DNA of 42,210 bases from CAZCJA01 sp964499015 (GTDB lineage: Bacteria > Elusimicrobiota > Elusimicrobia > F11): assembly GCA_964499015.1 (NCBI GenBank), contig CAZCJA010000008.1, forward strand, positions 1-42,210. The letters are read 5' to 3'. Of the stretch, positions 7,787 to 15,833 are shown piece after piece. Made by a program: the position numbers and the translations under genes. Under the pieces are notes generated by a model. The model was given only the letters and a program-made list of their open reading frames with translations. It was not told the origin of the DNA and ran no database searches. How positions within the stretch are numbered: the first letter of the stretch is position 1; the number at the start of each line of letters is the position of its first letter.

Positions 7787-8292
7787 GCGCGCCCCGGAAT
7801 GAGCGTCATGATCTTATCGACCACGTGATCGGACTCCATGTTGTCGGATTCGATGGTGTGCTGCGCGGCGCGCTCATAAATGGGGTTGCGCTCGGCCATT
7901 CGTTTGCGAATGGAACCGATGGGATCATTTGGGTCAATCAACGGGCGCGATTTGATGTTGCCCGCCCTCTTGAGCGCCGTTTCCGGCGAAACTTTCAGCC
8001 AAATAATCATCGCGTCTTTGGACAATTCGCTCATGTTCGAGGGATTCAGCGGCACGCCGCCGCCCGTTGAAATCACGCTGCGATCGGAAAGCGAGACCAA
8101 TGATACCGCGTTTTTTTCCACCTCGCGAAACGCGGCCTCGCCTTTCTGGCGAATAATATCGCCGACGGGAATCCCAACCTGTTTGGAAATCATGTCGTCG
8201 GTGTCGTGGTGCGTCCAGCCGAGCCGCGCAGCCAATTGGCGGCCGATGCGCGATTTGCCAGAACCCATGAAGCCAATGAGAACGATTTTCAT
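7783..8292 (-). CDS. aroK: Shikimate kinase
   Basis: 169-aa P-loop kinase that phosphorylates shikimate at the 3-OH. The Walker A motif GFMGSGKS lies at residues 7-14, DTDDMI (31-36) supplies the substrate- and Mg-binding aspartates, STGGGVP (about 75-81) is the shikimate-binding loop, and the LID region has KSRPLI followed by RNPIYERAA. Length is typical. It overlaps aroB by 4 bp and follows aroC by 7 bp. Confidence 0.96.
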   Translation of the reverse strand: MKIVLIGFMGSGKSRIGRQLAARLGWTHHDTDDMISKQVGIPVGDIIRQKGEAAFREVEKNAVSLVSLSDRSVISTGGGVPLNPSNMSELSKDAMIIWLKVSPETALKRAGNIKSRPLIDPNDPIGSIRKRMAERNPIYERAAQHTIESDNMESDHVVDKIMTLIPGRA

Positions 8293-8299
8293 TCGCGCG

Positions 8300-9466
8300 C
8301 TAGTAGTTGCGCACGTAGTCCTGATAGCGGCGGAAGTTGTCTTCGATTTCCTTGAGCGAGTCGCCGCCGAACTTACGCGTAAATTCTTGAGCGAGCGTGA
8401 TCGCCACGACGTTCTCGGCGATCACGGCGGCCGCGGCCACCGGGGCCACATCCGAGCGGACGATTTCGGCCTTGAGTTCCTCTTTCGTTTTTAAATGGAC
8501 CGAGTGCAAGGGGCGGCGCAGGCTGGCGAGCGGCTTAATCACCGCGCGCAAAACGATCGGTTCCCCATTCGACATGCCGCCCTCAACGCCGCCGGCGTTG
8601 TTGGTTTTGCGATAGAAACCGCGGTCGTTCTCGTAAAAAATTTCATCGTGCGCTTCGGAGCCTTTGGTGTGCGCGAGCGCAAAACCGCGGCCGAACTCAA
8701 CGCCTTTGTGCGCCTGGATCGATAAAATCGCCTGCGCGAGCAACCCGTCCAGCTTCAAATCCCACTGCGTGTACGAGCCGAGGCCCACCGGCAGGCCGGC
8801 GACCATGACTTCGTAGGTTCCCCCGAGCGTGTCTCCTTTTTTCTTGGCTTCGGAAATGACATCCATCATTTTTTTTGCGGCGTCTTCGTCCGGGCACTGC
8901 ACCGGGGACTCGCGGGACATTTTATTGATCTCGCGCGGATCGCCTTTCGGCAGTTTGGCTTTCACGCCGCCGATTTCGGTGACCCATGAATAGATTTCGA
9001 TGCCGAACAGGGACAAGAACTTGCGGCAGATGGCGCCGACCGCGGTGCGCGCTGCGGTTTCGCGGGCGCTGGCGCGTTCCAAAATATCGCGCGTGTCATA
9101 ACGGCCGTATTTGATCACGCCGGCTAAATCGGCGTGGCCCGGACGCGGGCGGACGAGGCCGTATTTCTCGTCGAAATCGTTGGCGTCGACCGACATGATC
9201 TTCTGCCAGTTGACCCAGTCTTTGTTCTGGACGGTCAGTGTGATCGGAGAGCCAAGCGTTTGGCCGAAGCGCACACCGGACACAAACTCAACCGCGTCTT
9301 TTTCGATGTATTGCTGGCGTTCGCCGCGGCCGAACGTGTGCTGCCGACGTGTCAACTCAACGTTGATCTCGTCCACGGTAATTGGCACGCCGGCCGGAAT
9401 GCCTTCCAGGATGGCGGTCAGAAAACGGCCGTGCGATTCGCCTGCGGTAACGTAACGAATTGTCAT
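8300..9466 (-). CDS. aroC: Chorismate synthase
   Basis: 388-aa FMN-dependent enzyme making chorismate from EPSP. Conserved blocks seen: TAGESHGRFLTAILEGIPAG near the N-terminus, RPGHADLAGVIKYGRYDTRD, LERASARETAARTAVGAI, NNAGGVEGGMSNGEPIV and SLRRPLHSVHLKTKEE. All are in the expected order, and length falls at the upper part of the normal range. The ATG at 9466 overlaps the aroE stop by 4 bp, consistent with coupled translation. The short C-terminus YQDYVRNY is not distinctive. Confidence 0.97.
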   Translation of the reverse strand: MTIRYVTAGESHGRFLTAILEGIPAGVPITVDEINVELTRRQHTFGRGERQQYIEKDAVEFVSGVRFGQTLGSPITLTVQNKDWVNWQKIMSVDANDFDEKYGLVRPRPGHADLAGVIKYGRYDTRDILERASARETAARTAVGAICRKFLSLFGIEIYSWVTEIGGVKAKLPKGDPREINKMSRESPVQCPDEDAAKKMMDVISEAKKKGDTLGGTYEVMVAGLPVGLGSYTQWDLKLDGLLAQAILSIQAHKGVEFGRGFALAHTKGSEAHDEIFYENDRGFYRKTNNAGGVEGGMSNGEPIVLRAVIKPLASLRRPLHSVHLKTKEELKAEIVRSDVAPVAAAAVIAENVVAITLAQEFTRKFGGDSLKEIEDNFRRYQDYVRNY

Positions 9467-10350
9467 AGGGATGATTTATACCTTAGTGCTTTCTCAAGGG
9501 CAACGTGCATGACCTCAACCGGGGCCGGCGCGGAGGTCCATATTTCAAACGCACGCGCGCCCTGGTAAACGAGCATTTTGAGCCCTCCCAGCACGCGCGC
9601 ACCCGCGGCGCGGGCGTCCAGGAGAAATTTCGTGTCGCGGTTATAAACCACGTCGAAAACATACTGTCCGATGTGAAACTTGAGCCCCGGAGCCGGGTGC
9701 CCATCGCCCTCTTTCATGCCCACGGAGGTGGCGTTGACGATCAAATTAGCGCCATTGGAAACAGCCGACAAATTCGCGTCGGCGACAAGAGAAAGCGGCC
9801 CGGAATACTCCTTGGCAAGAACGCTGGCGCGTTCGGCGCTGCGGTTCCACAAGAACACGCGTTCAACGCCCATTTCGATTAATTTATGAATGATCACGCG
9901 CGCGGTTCCGCCCGCGCCCAGCACCAGCGCGGTGTGGCCCGGCCCTTCGAATTCCAAATCGTAATGAAGTGCTTGTGCGAAACCGTCGCCGTCGGTGTTA
10001 TAGCCGACGAGACCGTCGTCCGTCGACAACACCGTGTTGATCGAACCGACTTTTTCGGCGAGAGGATCCAGCCGGTTGACCAACTTCACCGCCGCCACTT
10101 TGTGCGGTATCGTGATATTTAAGCCGCGCATCTTCGCTTTTTGCATGACGTCGAAGGCTTCGGCGAGTTCCCCTTGGCGAACGTGAAAAGTGTGGTATTG
10201 AGGCGCGCGTCGGCCGTCTTCCTTGAACACGTTGCTCCATGTCTGGAACGCCGCGTTCTGGATAATAGGCGACAGCGAATGATCGATCGGATCGCCGATG
10301 ATGCCGACGTCTCCCGGTTTTACGTTGATGAATTGGTTCTCAAGCGGCAC
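9463..10350 (-). CDS. aroE: Shikimate dehydrogenase
   Basis: 295-aa NADPH-dependent reductase that turns 3-dehydroshikimate into shikimate. The substrate domain has IIGDPIDHSLSP (17-28), the catalytic lysine in NITIPHK (K84) and the catalytic aspartate in YNTDGDG (D120). The Rossmann motif VLGAGGTAR follows at 143-151. A C-terminal GLKMLVYQGARAFEIWT block is also present. About 20 extra residues at the front (MPLENQFINVKPGDV) precede the usual start of the fold. It overlaps aroC by 4 bp and lies 9 bp downstream of the TldE-like gene. Confidence 0.95.
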   Translation of the reverse strand: MPLENQFINVKPGDVGIIGDPIDHSLSPIIQNAAFQTWSNVFKEDGRRAPQYHTFHVRQGELAEAFDVMQKAKMRGLNITIPHKVAAVKLVNRLDPLAEKVGSINTVLSTDDGLVGYNTDGDGFAQALHYDLEFEGPGHTALVLGAGGTARVIIHKLIEMGVERVFLWNRSAERASVLAKEYSGPLSLVADANLSAVSNGANLIVNATSVGMKEGDGHPAPGLKFHIGQYVFDVVYNRDTKFLLDARAAGARVLGGLKMLVYQGARAFEIWTSAPAPVEVMHVALEKALRYKSSL

Positions 10351-10359
10351 AAAACTCCC

Positions 10360-11706
10360 TTAATTCCCCGATAATGTGATGCCGTTCACCAGCATGTACG
10401 GCGCGCCCAAGGATGACGTCCAATGGACTTCGTTGCCGACGGCGGCGACGTTTTTTAACAATCCGCCAACAGTTCCGGCCATGGTCATGCCACGAACGGC
10501 GTGACTGAATTTTCCGCCTTTATACAGAAACCCGGCGGCGCCGAGAGAAAATTCACCGGTCACCGGCTCAGCCATGTGCAGGCCCATAATATCATGCAAG
10601 AGAAAGACTTTCTTTTCCGCGCCGGCCAGATCCGAAAAAGAGGCTTTTCCCGGCGCAATGTAAAGATTGGTGGCGTGCGGTGCGGGCGCCGCCGACAACG
10701 CCGACCGGAAACCGCGGCCATTGGAAGCGCGGTCGCCGCGGCGACCGGTACGCAGGTCGTAAAAATAATTCCGCAGCGTTCCTTTATCGATCAACGTGAG
10801 GAGGTTAGCGGGCGTGCCTTCGTCGTCGCACAAAACGCTGGCCGCGCCGCGGATCAGCCCGGGGTCGTCAAGCACGCTTAGGCCGGACGCCGCGACGCTT
10901 TTTTCCAGCTGTCCGCGCAAAAACGACCGGCCGTTCTGTACGGCTTCTGCGGACAACGCCTGCGACAGCAAACTGAGCAATTGCGTGCCGACGCGCGGAT
11001 GCAATAGCACCGTGTACAACCCGGAATCAAGCGCTTTTCCGCCGAGCGATGAGACGGCGACCTCCGCGCTCTCAAGGGCGACCTTTTCCTTGTTGATGTC
11101 GGAGCCGAACCGGCGGCCGATTCCGTCCCAAGCCACTTCCGTTTCCCCCGCTTCTTCCGCCAAAAGCTCAACGAGGAACGACGTCCCCGTTGAAAACATC
11201 TGCAGGGAAACGCCTTGATTGGTCACAATTGTTTTTCTCTCGCGCTCCTCAGCCAAAAGCAACCGCACCACTTTTTTCAACCTCGGAGAGGTTTTCAGCG
11301 CGCGCTCTTCCAGCTCTTTTAATTCCTCTAAAATCGCGGTAGCGGGACGCTCAAAAACATGTTCATCGTTTTCCGGCGGCGTTCCCAATAGCGGCGCGGG
11401 CTGGCCCAATCCACGGTGAGGATCTTTGGGCGTGCTCCGGGCGATGAGCAAGGCGCGATCCGTCATTTCCTGCGCGTTCTCCGCCGTGATTTCCGTGCCT
11501 TTCACCAAGCCTTGCCCGCCGTTGTCAATCACGCGCACGGCTGCTGCGTTCGATCGCGAAACACTTTGATTATCCGGGGCTCCAGCAGCCCAGCCCACGG
11601 AACGCTGCTCGGTTTCCGCACTAACAAACTCGCACTGCACGCCCGGCGGCAGGCGCAGTTTTTCCATCAGACGGGATAATTCGTCGGGCGTCGCGGCGAT
11701 GCTCAT
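10360..11706 (-). CDS. TldE/PmbA-family protein (paralogue 1, without an adjacent TldD)
   Basis: 448-aa member of the TldD/PmbA (modulator of gyrase, U62-like) family. TldD/TldE heterodimers are peptidases that mature small peptides in several bacteria. The C-terminal half shows family features such as SSLGGKALDSGLYTVLLHPR, LDDPGLIRGAASVLCDDEGTP and FLLHDIMGLHMAEPVTGEFSLGAAGFLYKGG. There is no HExxxH motif, as expected of the TldE partner. A second TldE is encoded at 29187-30485 next to tldD, so this copy is an orphan linked to aromatic-amino-acid genes. It overlaps the upstream membrane protein by 4 bp. Its substrate is unknown. Confidence 0.85.
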   Translation of the reverse strand: MSIAATPDELSRLMEKLRLPPGVQCEFVSAETEQRSVGWAAGAPDNQSVSRSNAAAVRVIDNGGQGLVKGTEITAENAQEMTDRALLIARSTPKDPHRGLGQPAPLLGTPPENDEHVFERPATAILEELKELEERALKTSPRLKKVVRLLLAEERERKTIVTNQGVSLQMFSTGTSFLVELLAEEAGETEVAWDGIGRRFGSDINKEKVALESAEVAVSSLGGKALDSGLYTVLLHPRVGTQLLSLLSQALSAEAVQNGRSFLRGQLEKSVAASGLSVLDDPGLIRGAASVLCDDEGTPANLLTLIDKGTLRNYFYDLRTGRRGDRASNGRGFRSALSAAPAPHATNLYIAPGKASFSDLAGAEKKVFLLHDIMGLHMAEPVTGEFSLGAAGFLYKGGKFSHAVRGMTMAGTVGGLLKNVAAVGNEVHWTSSLGAPYMLVNGITLSGN

Positions 11707-12182
11707 TTCTTTTTGGGCGGCTTGATCGGCGCTTTAACGGAGTAGGTCGGGTTGATCTGGACGATCTTCAAAAGAGTTTCCCGCGCTTCGTCCTTTTGCC
11801 CGAGTTCACGCTGAGTGCGCATCAGCAGTTCAAGAACCGCCATGTTGTGCGGATCGGAGCGCAGAAGTTCGCGGCATTTAATAAGAACTTGACCGTAATT
11901 TTTATCGCGGAAATCGTCCTGCGCTATCTCGAAGAGCTTGGCGGCGCTGCGCGGCCCCAGCACTTGATCGCGCGTGACCAAGTCCACGCCGGAAAACAGC
12001 GCAACCACGCCGAGCACCAGCAGTAAAAAAGCGATCCGTCCGCCGGAAAATAAAACCAATTGGTCGGTAAAAACGCGGTCGCGCATGAACGCGTTCAATT
12101 TAAAAATAAGCGGCTTTTTAAAGATGAGGACCCAAGCCAAGAAGAAGGCCAGAAGCCCGAGGAGAATCTGGATGAATTGCAT
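11703..12182 (-). CDS. Small inner-membrane protein with TPR-like tail
   Basis: 159 aa from the ATG at 12182. Two hydrophobic segments (residues about 3-18 and 50-66) flank a basic loop. A hydrophilic tail (about 85-140) follows, where SAAKLFEIAQDDFRDKNYGQVLIKCRELLRSDPHN and LELLMRTQRELGQKDEARETLLKIVQINPTYS look like one to two tetratricopeptide repeats. It ends in a lysine- and proline-rich tail. A longer reading from 12206 is possible, but a TAAAAT box only 8 nt before 12182 favours the shorter start. It is the first gene of the 15-gene run. I do not recognise a named family; a scaffolding role at the membrane is a guess. Confidence 0.75.
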   Translation of the reverse strand: MQFIQILLGLLAFFLAWVLIFKKPLIFKLNAFMRDRVFTDQLVLFSGGRIAFLLLVLGVVALFSGVDLVTRDQVLGPRSAAKLFEIAQDDFRDKNYGQVLIKCRELLRSDPHNMAVLELLMRTQRELGQKDEARETLLKIVQINPTYSVKAPIKPPKKK

Positions 12183-12190
12183 GAGAGGGG

Positions 12191-12219
12191 ATTTTAGCAC
12201 TCTCACTGCTTTTCGTCAT
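12191..12219 (-). promoter_or_regulatory. Promoter heading the 15-gene minus-strand run
   Basis: On the minus strand, ATGACG (12219-12214) and TAAAAT (12196-12191) are spaced by 17 bp, a good sigma-70-type pair. The -10 box ends 8 nt before the ATG at 12182, so transcription would start at or within a few nucleotides of the start codon. No Shine-Dalgarno sequence is present. This points to a leaderless or nearly leaderless mRNA. Confidence 0.5.
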
Positions 12220-12283
12220 GTTTTTACGGTGGGTTTTAGCCTCTCCAAAAAGACATGGACGTTTCGGCAAACCCAGGGTAAAA

Positions 12284-13297
12284 ATGGGCATGCGCAAATG
12301 GCTCTTCCCCACGCTTTGCACGCTCATTTTGAGTCTCTCCCTCTCCGCTCACGCGGCCGTGCGTATTCCCTATTTTGTCGTGTTGCCCGACGGCGTTGAT
12401 ATGAACGAGTATTCGACGCGCCTGGAAAAACTCGGCGCTGCGATCCGCATGCGCATGCCGCCGAACGTGCTGACCTTCGATTTGGATTCGTCCCTTTCCG
12501 TCGACAGCGCCGGCCCGCTGGCCAAGGTTTACCGCAGCATCATTCCGCTCACCGAGTTGGAATCCTACGGGCCGCTCGCGCAGGCCGCCGGCATTCAATG
12601 GAACCGCCAGATGGTCCACGCCTCGGCGCAGCAAGGCTTTAAGACAGCCGGAGCCATGCGCACGCTGGCCGCGCAAAACTCATTGCCATCTCCATCCAAT
12701 TTGGCCGTTTCCGTCGACGGCGGCCGCGTTCATGTGTCATGGAAAGCCGTGCCCGGCGCCGCCTCCTATCTCGTCCAGCTTTCTCAGGCGTCCAATTTCA
12801 CGAACAGAGTCGAGTCCGTGGTGATGAAAGCCGAGGCCGACATGCCACTTCCCGCGATGGCCGACGGACTGGTGTATGCTCGCGTAAAATCAATCGATGC
12901 CGATATCGCCGGCGGATGGTCGGACACCGCTTCCGCCTCGGCCGGAGCGTTTACGCCCGGCGCTGTCGCAACAGTTCCCGTTCTTACGTCCCCTTTGGAT
13001 AACGCCGATTCCGACGGTTTTACCGTGGTTCTCGAATGGATCGCCGATCCCGGCGTGATGCACCGCGTGCAGGTCGCCGAAAAGTCCTCTTTTGACGCTC
13101 CGGTGGTGGATCTCGTTTCCGTCGGCGGTGAATTTTCCATTCCGTCGGCCGCACTGAAACTGGGCAAGCAATATTACTGGCGCGTCCGCTCCTGGACGGA
13201 AAGCGGTAGCGACTGGTCGGCCGCGCGCCGTTTGAACGTGACGGAACCCCGTCACACCGACGTCGATGCGCTGATCAACCCTGAGGCGCCGCGATGA
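12284..13297 (+). CDS. Secreted protein with two fibronectin type III-like domains
   Basis: 337 aa if started at the ATG at 12284 (a second ATG at 12290 is equally plausible). The signal peptide has a basic MRKW start, a hydrophobic stretch and an AHA-A cleavage site. An N-terminal region of about 100 residues resembles nothing I know. Two beta-sandwich repeats follow: one centred on NLAVSVDGGRVHVSWKAVPG with SYLVQLSQA, the other on PVLTSPLDNADSDGF with KQYYWRVRSWTESGSDWS. The W-x-x-V and Y-x-W-R-V-R patterns are typical of FN3 domains. It overlaps the protease gene downstream by 4 bp, so the two are probably made together and may interact outside the cell. Confidence 0.85.
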   Translation: MGMRKWLFPTLCTLILSLSLSAHAAVRIPYFVVLPDGVDMNEYSTRLEKLGAAIRMRMPPNVLTFDLDSSLSVDSAGPLAKVYRSIIPLTELESYGPLAQAAGIQWNRQMVHASAQQGFKTAGAMRTLAAQNSLPSPSNLAVSVDGGRVHVSWKAVPGAASYLVQLSQASNFTNRVESVVMKAEADMPLPAMADGLVYARVKSIDADIAGGWSDTASASAGAFTPGAVATVPVLTSPLDNADSDGFTVVLEWIADPGVMHRVQVAEKSSFDAPVVDLVSVGGEFSIPSAALKLGKQYYWRVRSWTESGSDWSAARRLNVTEPRHTDVDALINPEAPR

Positions 13298-14772
13298 AGC
13301 GCTTCCTCATAGCATCCTCTTTGCTTGTTTTTATGGGCGCGAACGCCTCCGCGGCACTCTATTCGGTCGGACTTACCACGGCAAATTTCACCAGTGATTT
13401 CATGATGGGCAAAGTGGTTTGCGCAATTATCTTCCCCGAATCCAATGGCGTGCTTGACCCGAACATGGAAACATGGTCGGAACCGCGCAAAGCCCAGGCG
13501 GTCAGCGAAATAATGGCCGGCCACCAATGGTGGACCCAGCAAAATCCGCGTTCCTCCCTAACCTTCACTTACGTCACCCAAACCTTGGCGACCCGCTACG
13601 AACCAATTGCGCGCCCGTACGTTCACGAGCAATATTGGATTCCCGACGCCTTGTCCACCATCGGCTACAACGGCACGCGCTTTACCGCGACCCGCAATTA
13701 CATCAACGCGTTGCGCGCCCAGCACCAGGCGGATTGGGGCTTTATTATTTTCGTCGTCGACAGCCTCAACGATTCCAACGGCAAATTTACCGACGGTTAT
13801 TTCGCCTACGCCTATCTTGGCGGCCCGTTCATCGTCATGACATACGACAACGGCGGCTACGGCATCAGCAACCTGGATGTGGTGGCCGCCCATGAAACGG
13901 GACATATTTTCAACGCGCTCGACCAGTACGCGGGCGCCAGCGGACCCAATGATTACTCCTTCGGCTATTTCCCTACGATCAACGGCAACCATGAATGGTC
14001 GGGGGCCGCCAACGATCCCAATTCCATCATGCGCGGCGGCCTGCGCTGGGGCTTGGACAATTGGGCGCGCGCGCAGATCGGCTGGCGCGATTCCAACAAC
14101 AACAATGTTGATGATATTTTGGATACCCAGCCGGTCGTGGACATTTCGCCCCAAACCCTCTCCGGGGGCGGAGGTCAGACGATTGTACAGGGCCAGGCGC
14201 GCATCTCCGTTGTTGCGCGCCAAGGCAACGTCAGCGGCTACGGCATGACGCTGGACACGATTTCCAAGGTGGAATACCGCTATGGCGCCGACGGCGAATG
14301 GTTCGAAGCCTCCGCCGTCGACGGAACGTATAACGGCGCCATCGAGCAATTTCAGATCACCGTACCGCAGAGCGCCGCGCTGAACATTCTTTCCACGACG
14401 TTTAACCCGTCGTCAATTAGTTTAGAAGTGCGCGCCAAAACGTTATTCACCATGAACGCGGGCAGCGGCGGGCCGACAGTGTCCTCGGCCGGCGCCTTGG
14501 CCAACGCGCACGCTTACCCCAATCCCTTTAAGCCCAATTCCGCCCTCAATCACACCAGCGTGACGTTTACCGGCCTCACGTCCGGCTCCAAGCTGCAGAT
14601 CTTTACTCCCATCGGCGAACCCGTCTATGACACCACCAGCCCGACGGGCGCTGACATTCCCTGGACCGCCGTCGACAGCGACGGCAAAAACCTTTCTTCC
14701 GGTGTTTATTTTTATTTGATCACCGACCCGAGCGGGAACAAGAAGGAAGGCAAATTCGCCGTCGTCCGCTAA
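13294..14772 (+). CDS. Secreted metzincin-like zinc protease with FlgD/T9SS-type C-terminal domain
   Basis: 492 aa. A signal peptide ends near ASA-A (residue 20). The zinc site AHETGHIFNALDQY gives H200, E201, H204 and D210, an HExxHxxxxxD arrangement; NSIMRGG about 45 residues later could be the Met-turn. A calcium-like NNNNVDD segment and a beta-rich middle follow. The last about 90 residues begin HAYPNPFKP and continue with LQIFTPIGEPV, W-T-A-V-D-S-D-G-K, SGVYFYLITD and end GKFAVVR. That is the FlgD-Ig/type A sorting-domain pattern used by T9SS cargo and similar proteins. Its own secretion may therefore depend on a PorV-type partner, two of which are encoded just downstream. Substrate unknown. 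Confidence 0.87.
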   Translation: MKRFLIASSLLVFMGANASAALYSVGLTTANFTSDFMMGKVVCAIIFPESNGVLDPNMETWSEPRKAQAVSEIMAGHQWWTQQNPRSSLTFTYVTQTLATRYEPIARPYVHEQYWIPDALSTIGYNGTRFTATRNYINALRAQHQADWGFIIFVVDSLNDSNGKFTDGYFAYAYLGGPFIVMTYDNGGYGISNLDVVAAHETGHIFNALDQYAGASGPNDYSFGYFPTINGNHEWSGAANDPNSIMRGGLRWGLDNWARAQIGWRDSNNNNVDDILDTQPVVDISPQTLSGGGGQTIVQGQARISVVARQGNVSGYGMTLDTISKVEYRYGADGEWFEASAVDGTYNGAIEQFQITVPQSAALNILSTTFNPSSISLEVRAKTLFTMNAGSGGPTVSSAGALANAHAYPNPFKPNSALNHTSVTFTGLTSGSKLQIFTPIGEPVYDTTSPTGADIPWTAVDSDGKNLSSGVYFYLITDPSGNKKEGKFAVVR

Positions 14773-14908
14773 ACCTCACCCAGAACACAATCCACCTCTA
14801 AAAAACAACCTGTTTTCAATAATTTCACCGCCCTGTCACGGCTGATAATTCTCCTTACTTTCATAACCTCGTCACCACTCTGTCACACAAGAACCGTACC
14901 CTTAGGAC
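14773..14908 (+). other. Intergenic region between the protease and the PorV-like gene
   Basis: 136 bp, AT-richer than the surroundings. It holds no convincing hairpin-plus-T terminator and no clear -35/-10 pair. A weak AGGAC lies 3 nt before the ATG at 14909. I see no small gene in it. Confidence 0.5.
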
Positions 14909-15829
14909 ATGAGAAATCTGAAAAACATCATCGCTCTCATGACCGCGGGATTGACGATGGCCGCGACAGCCGATGCGGCGGGCTCGTCGGCCGCGCAGTT
15001 CCTCAAAATGGGCGCGGGCGCCCGTGCGGCGGCGATGGGCAACGCGTATACGGCCGTTGCCGATGACGTGACCGCGGGTTATTGGAACCCCGCCGGCCTT
15101 TCCCAGATTTCCGGTTCTGAAATTTCCGTGATGCACAATGAAGGTTTGGTGGACACCGCGTATGAATATTTCGGAGCGGCGACCAAACTCAATAAATCGG
15201 CCGTCGCGGTGAACGTTTACAGCATGGACTACGGTTCGATCGATGCCTACAGCAACACCAACGTGAAAACCGGCACCTTTGACGCGGGCTCGATGGCCGG
15301 CAGCTTGAGCTACTCAACTCTGGTGGGCCAAAGCCTACGCTGGGGCGCGAGCGCCAAATACGTGAAAGAATCGATCGATGATGAGAATGCGACCAGCATG
15401 GCGGCGGATTTTGGCGTTCTGTACAACGCGGGCACCTATAAAATCGGCGCGACGATCCAGAACCTCGGCGGGAAAATGAAATTTGTGCAGGAAGAAAGCT
15501 CGCTCCCGCAACGCGTCAGCGCGGGCCTTTCGCGCATGTTCAAGGCCGGCAAAGTTTTGGCCGCCTTTGATGTCTCAAAATACAACGACAACGATTTAAC
15601 GTACCACGCGGGATTGGATTATCAGGTGGCGAGCGCCTTGGCCCTGCGTGGCGGCTACGAAACCACCCCAGGCAACCAGCTCGACGTCGACGGTTTAACG
15701 GGCCTCAGCGCCGGCGTGGGCCTTCATCTTGGCGCGTTCGACATCGACTATGCCTTCCGCCCGTTCGGTGATTTGGGCGACACCCACCGCATTTCTTTGC
15801 TAATAAAATTCAACCGCTTGAATAAATAA
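14909..15829 (+). CDS. PorV/PorQ-family outer-membrane barrel
   Basis: 306 aa with a signal peptide (cleavage near ADA-A, residue 23). The mature N-terminus SAAQFLKMGAGARAAAMGNAYTAVADDV followed by YWNPAGLSQI is the PorV/PorQ (UPF0164) signature. The rest alternates short beta strands and ends in a strand carrying ISLLIKFNRLNK. In Bacteroidota, PorV receives type IX secretion cargo after export and passes it to the cell surface. The downstream SGNH gene is convergent, 4 bp away. Its position after a protease with a sorting-type C-terminus suggests a related job here; that is an inference. Confidence 0.85.
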   Translation: MRNLKNIIALMTAGLTMAATADAAGSSAAQFLKMGAGARAAAMGNAYTAVADDVTAGYWNPAGLSQISGSEISVMHNEGLVDTAYEYFGAATKLNKSAVAVNVYSMDYGSIDAYSNTNVKTGTFDAGSMAGSLSYSTLVGQSLRWGASAKYVKESIDDENATSMAADFGVLYNAGTYKIGATIQNLGGKMKFVQEESSLPQRVSAGLSRMFKAGKVLAAFDVSKYNDNDLTYHAGLDYQVASALALRGGYETTPGNQLDVDGLTGLSAGVGLHLGAFDIDYAFRPFGDLGDTHRISLLIKFNRLNK

Positions 15830-15833
15830 GCCC

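Noticed and set aside
2174..12182. TPP riboswitch or attenuator in front of thi or aro genes
   Set aside because: Genes overlap or abut; I could not place the conserved TPP-aptamer elements in the few short gaps.
13558..14349. Minus-strand frame of 263 codons
   Set aside because: Antisense to the zinc protease with its HExxH site; no domain or start signal.
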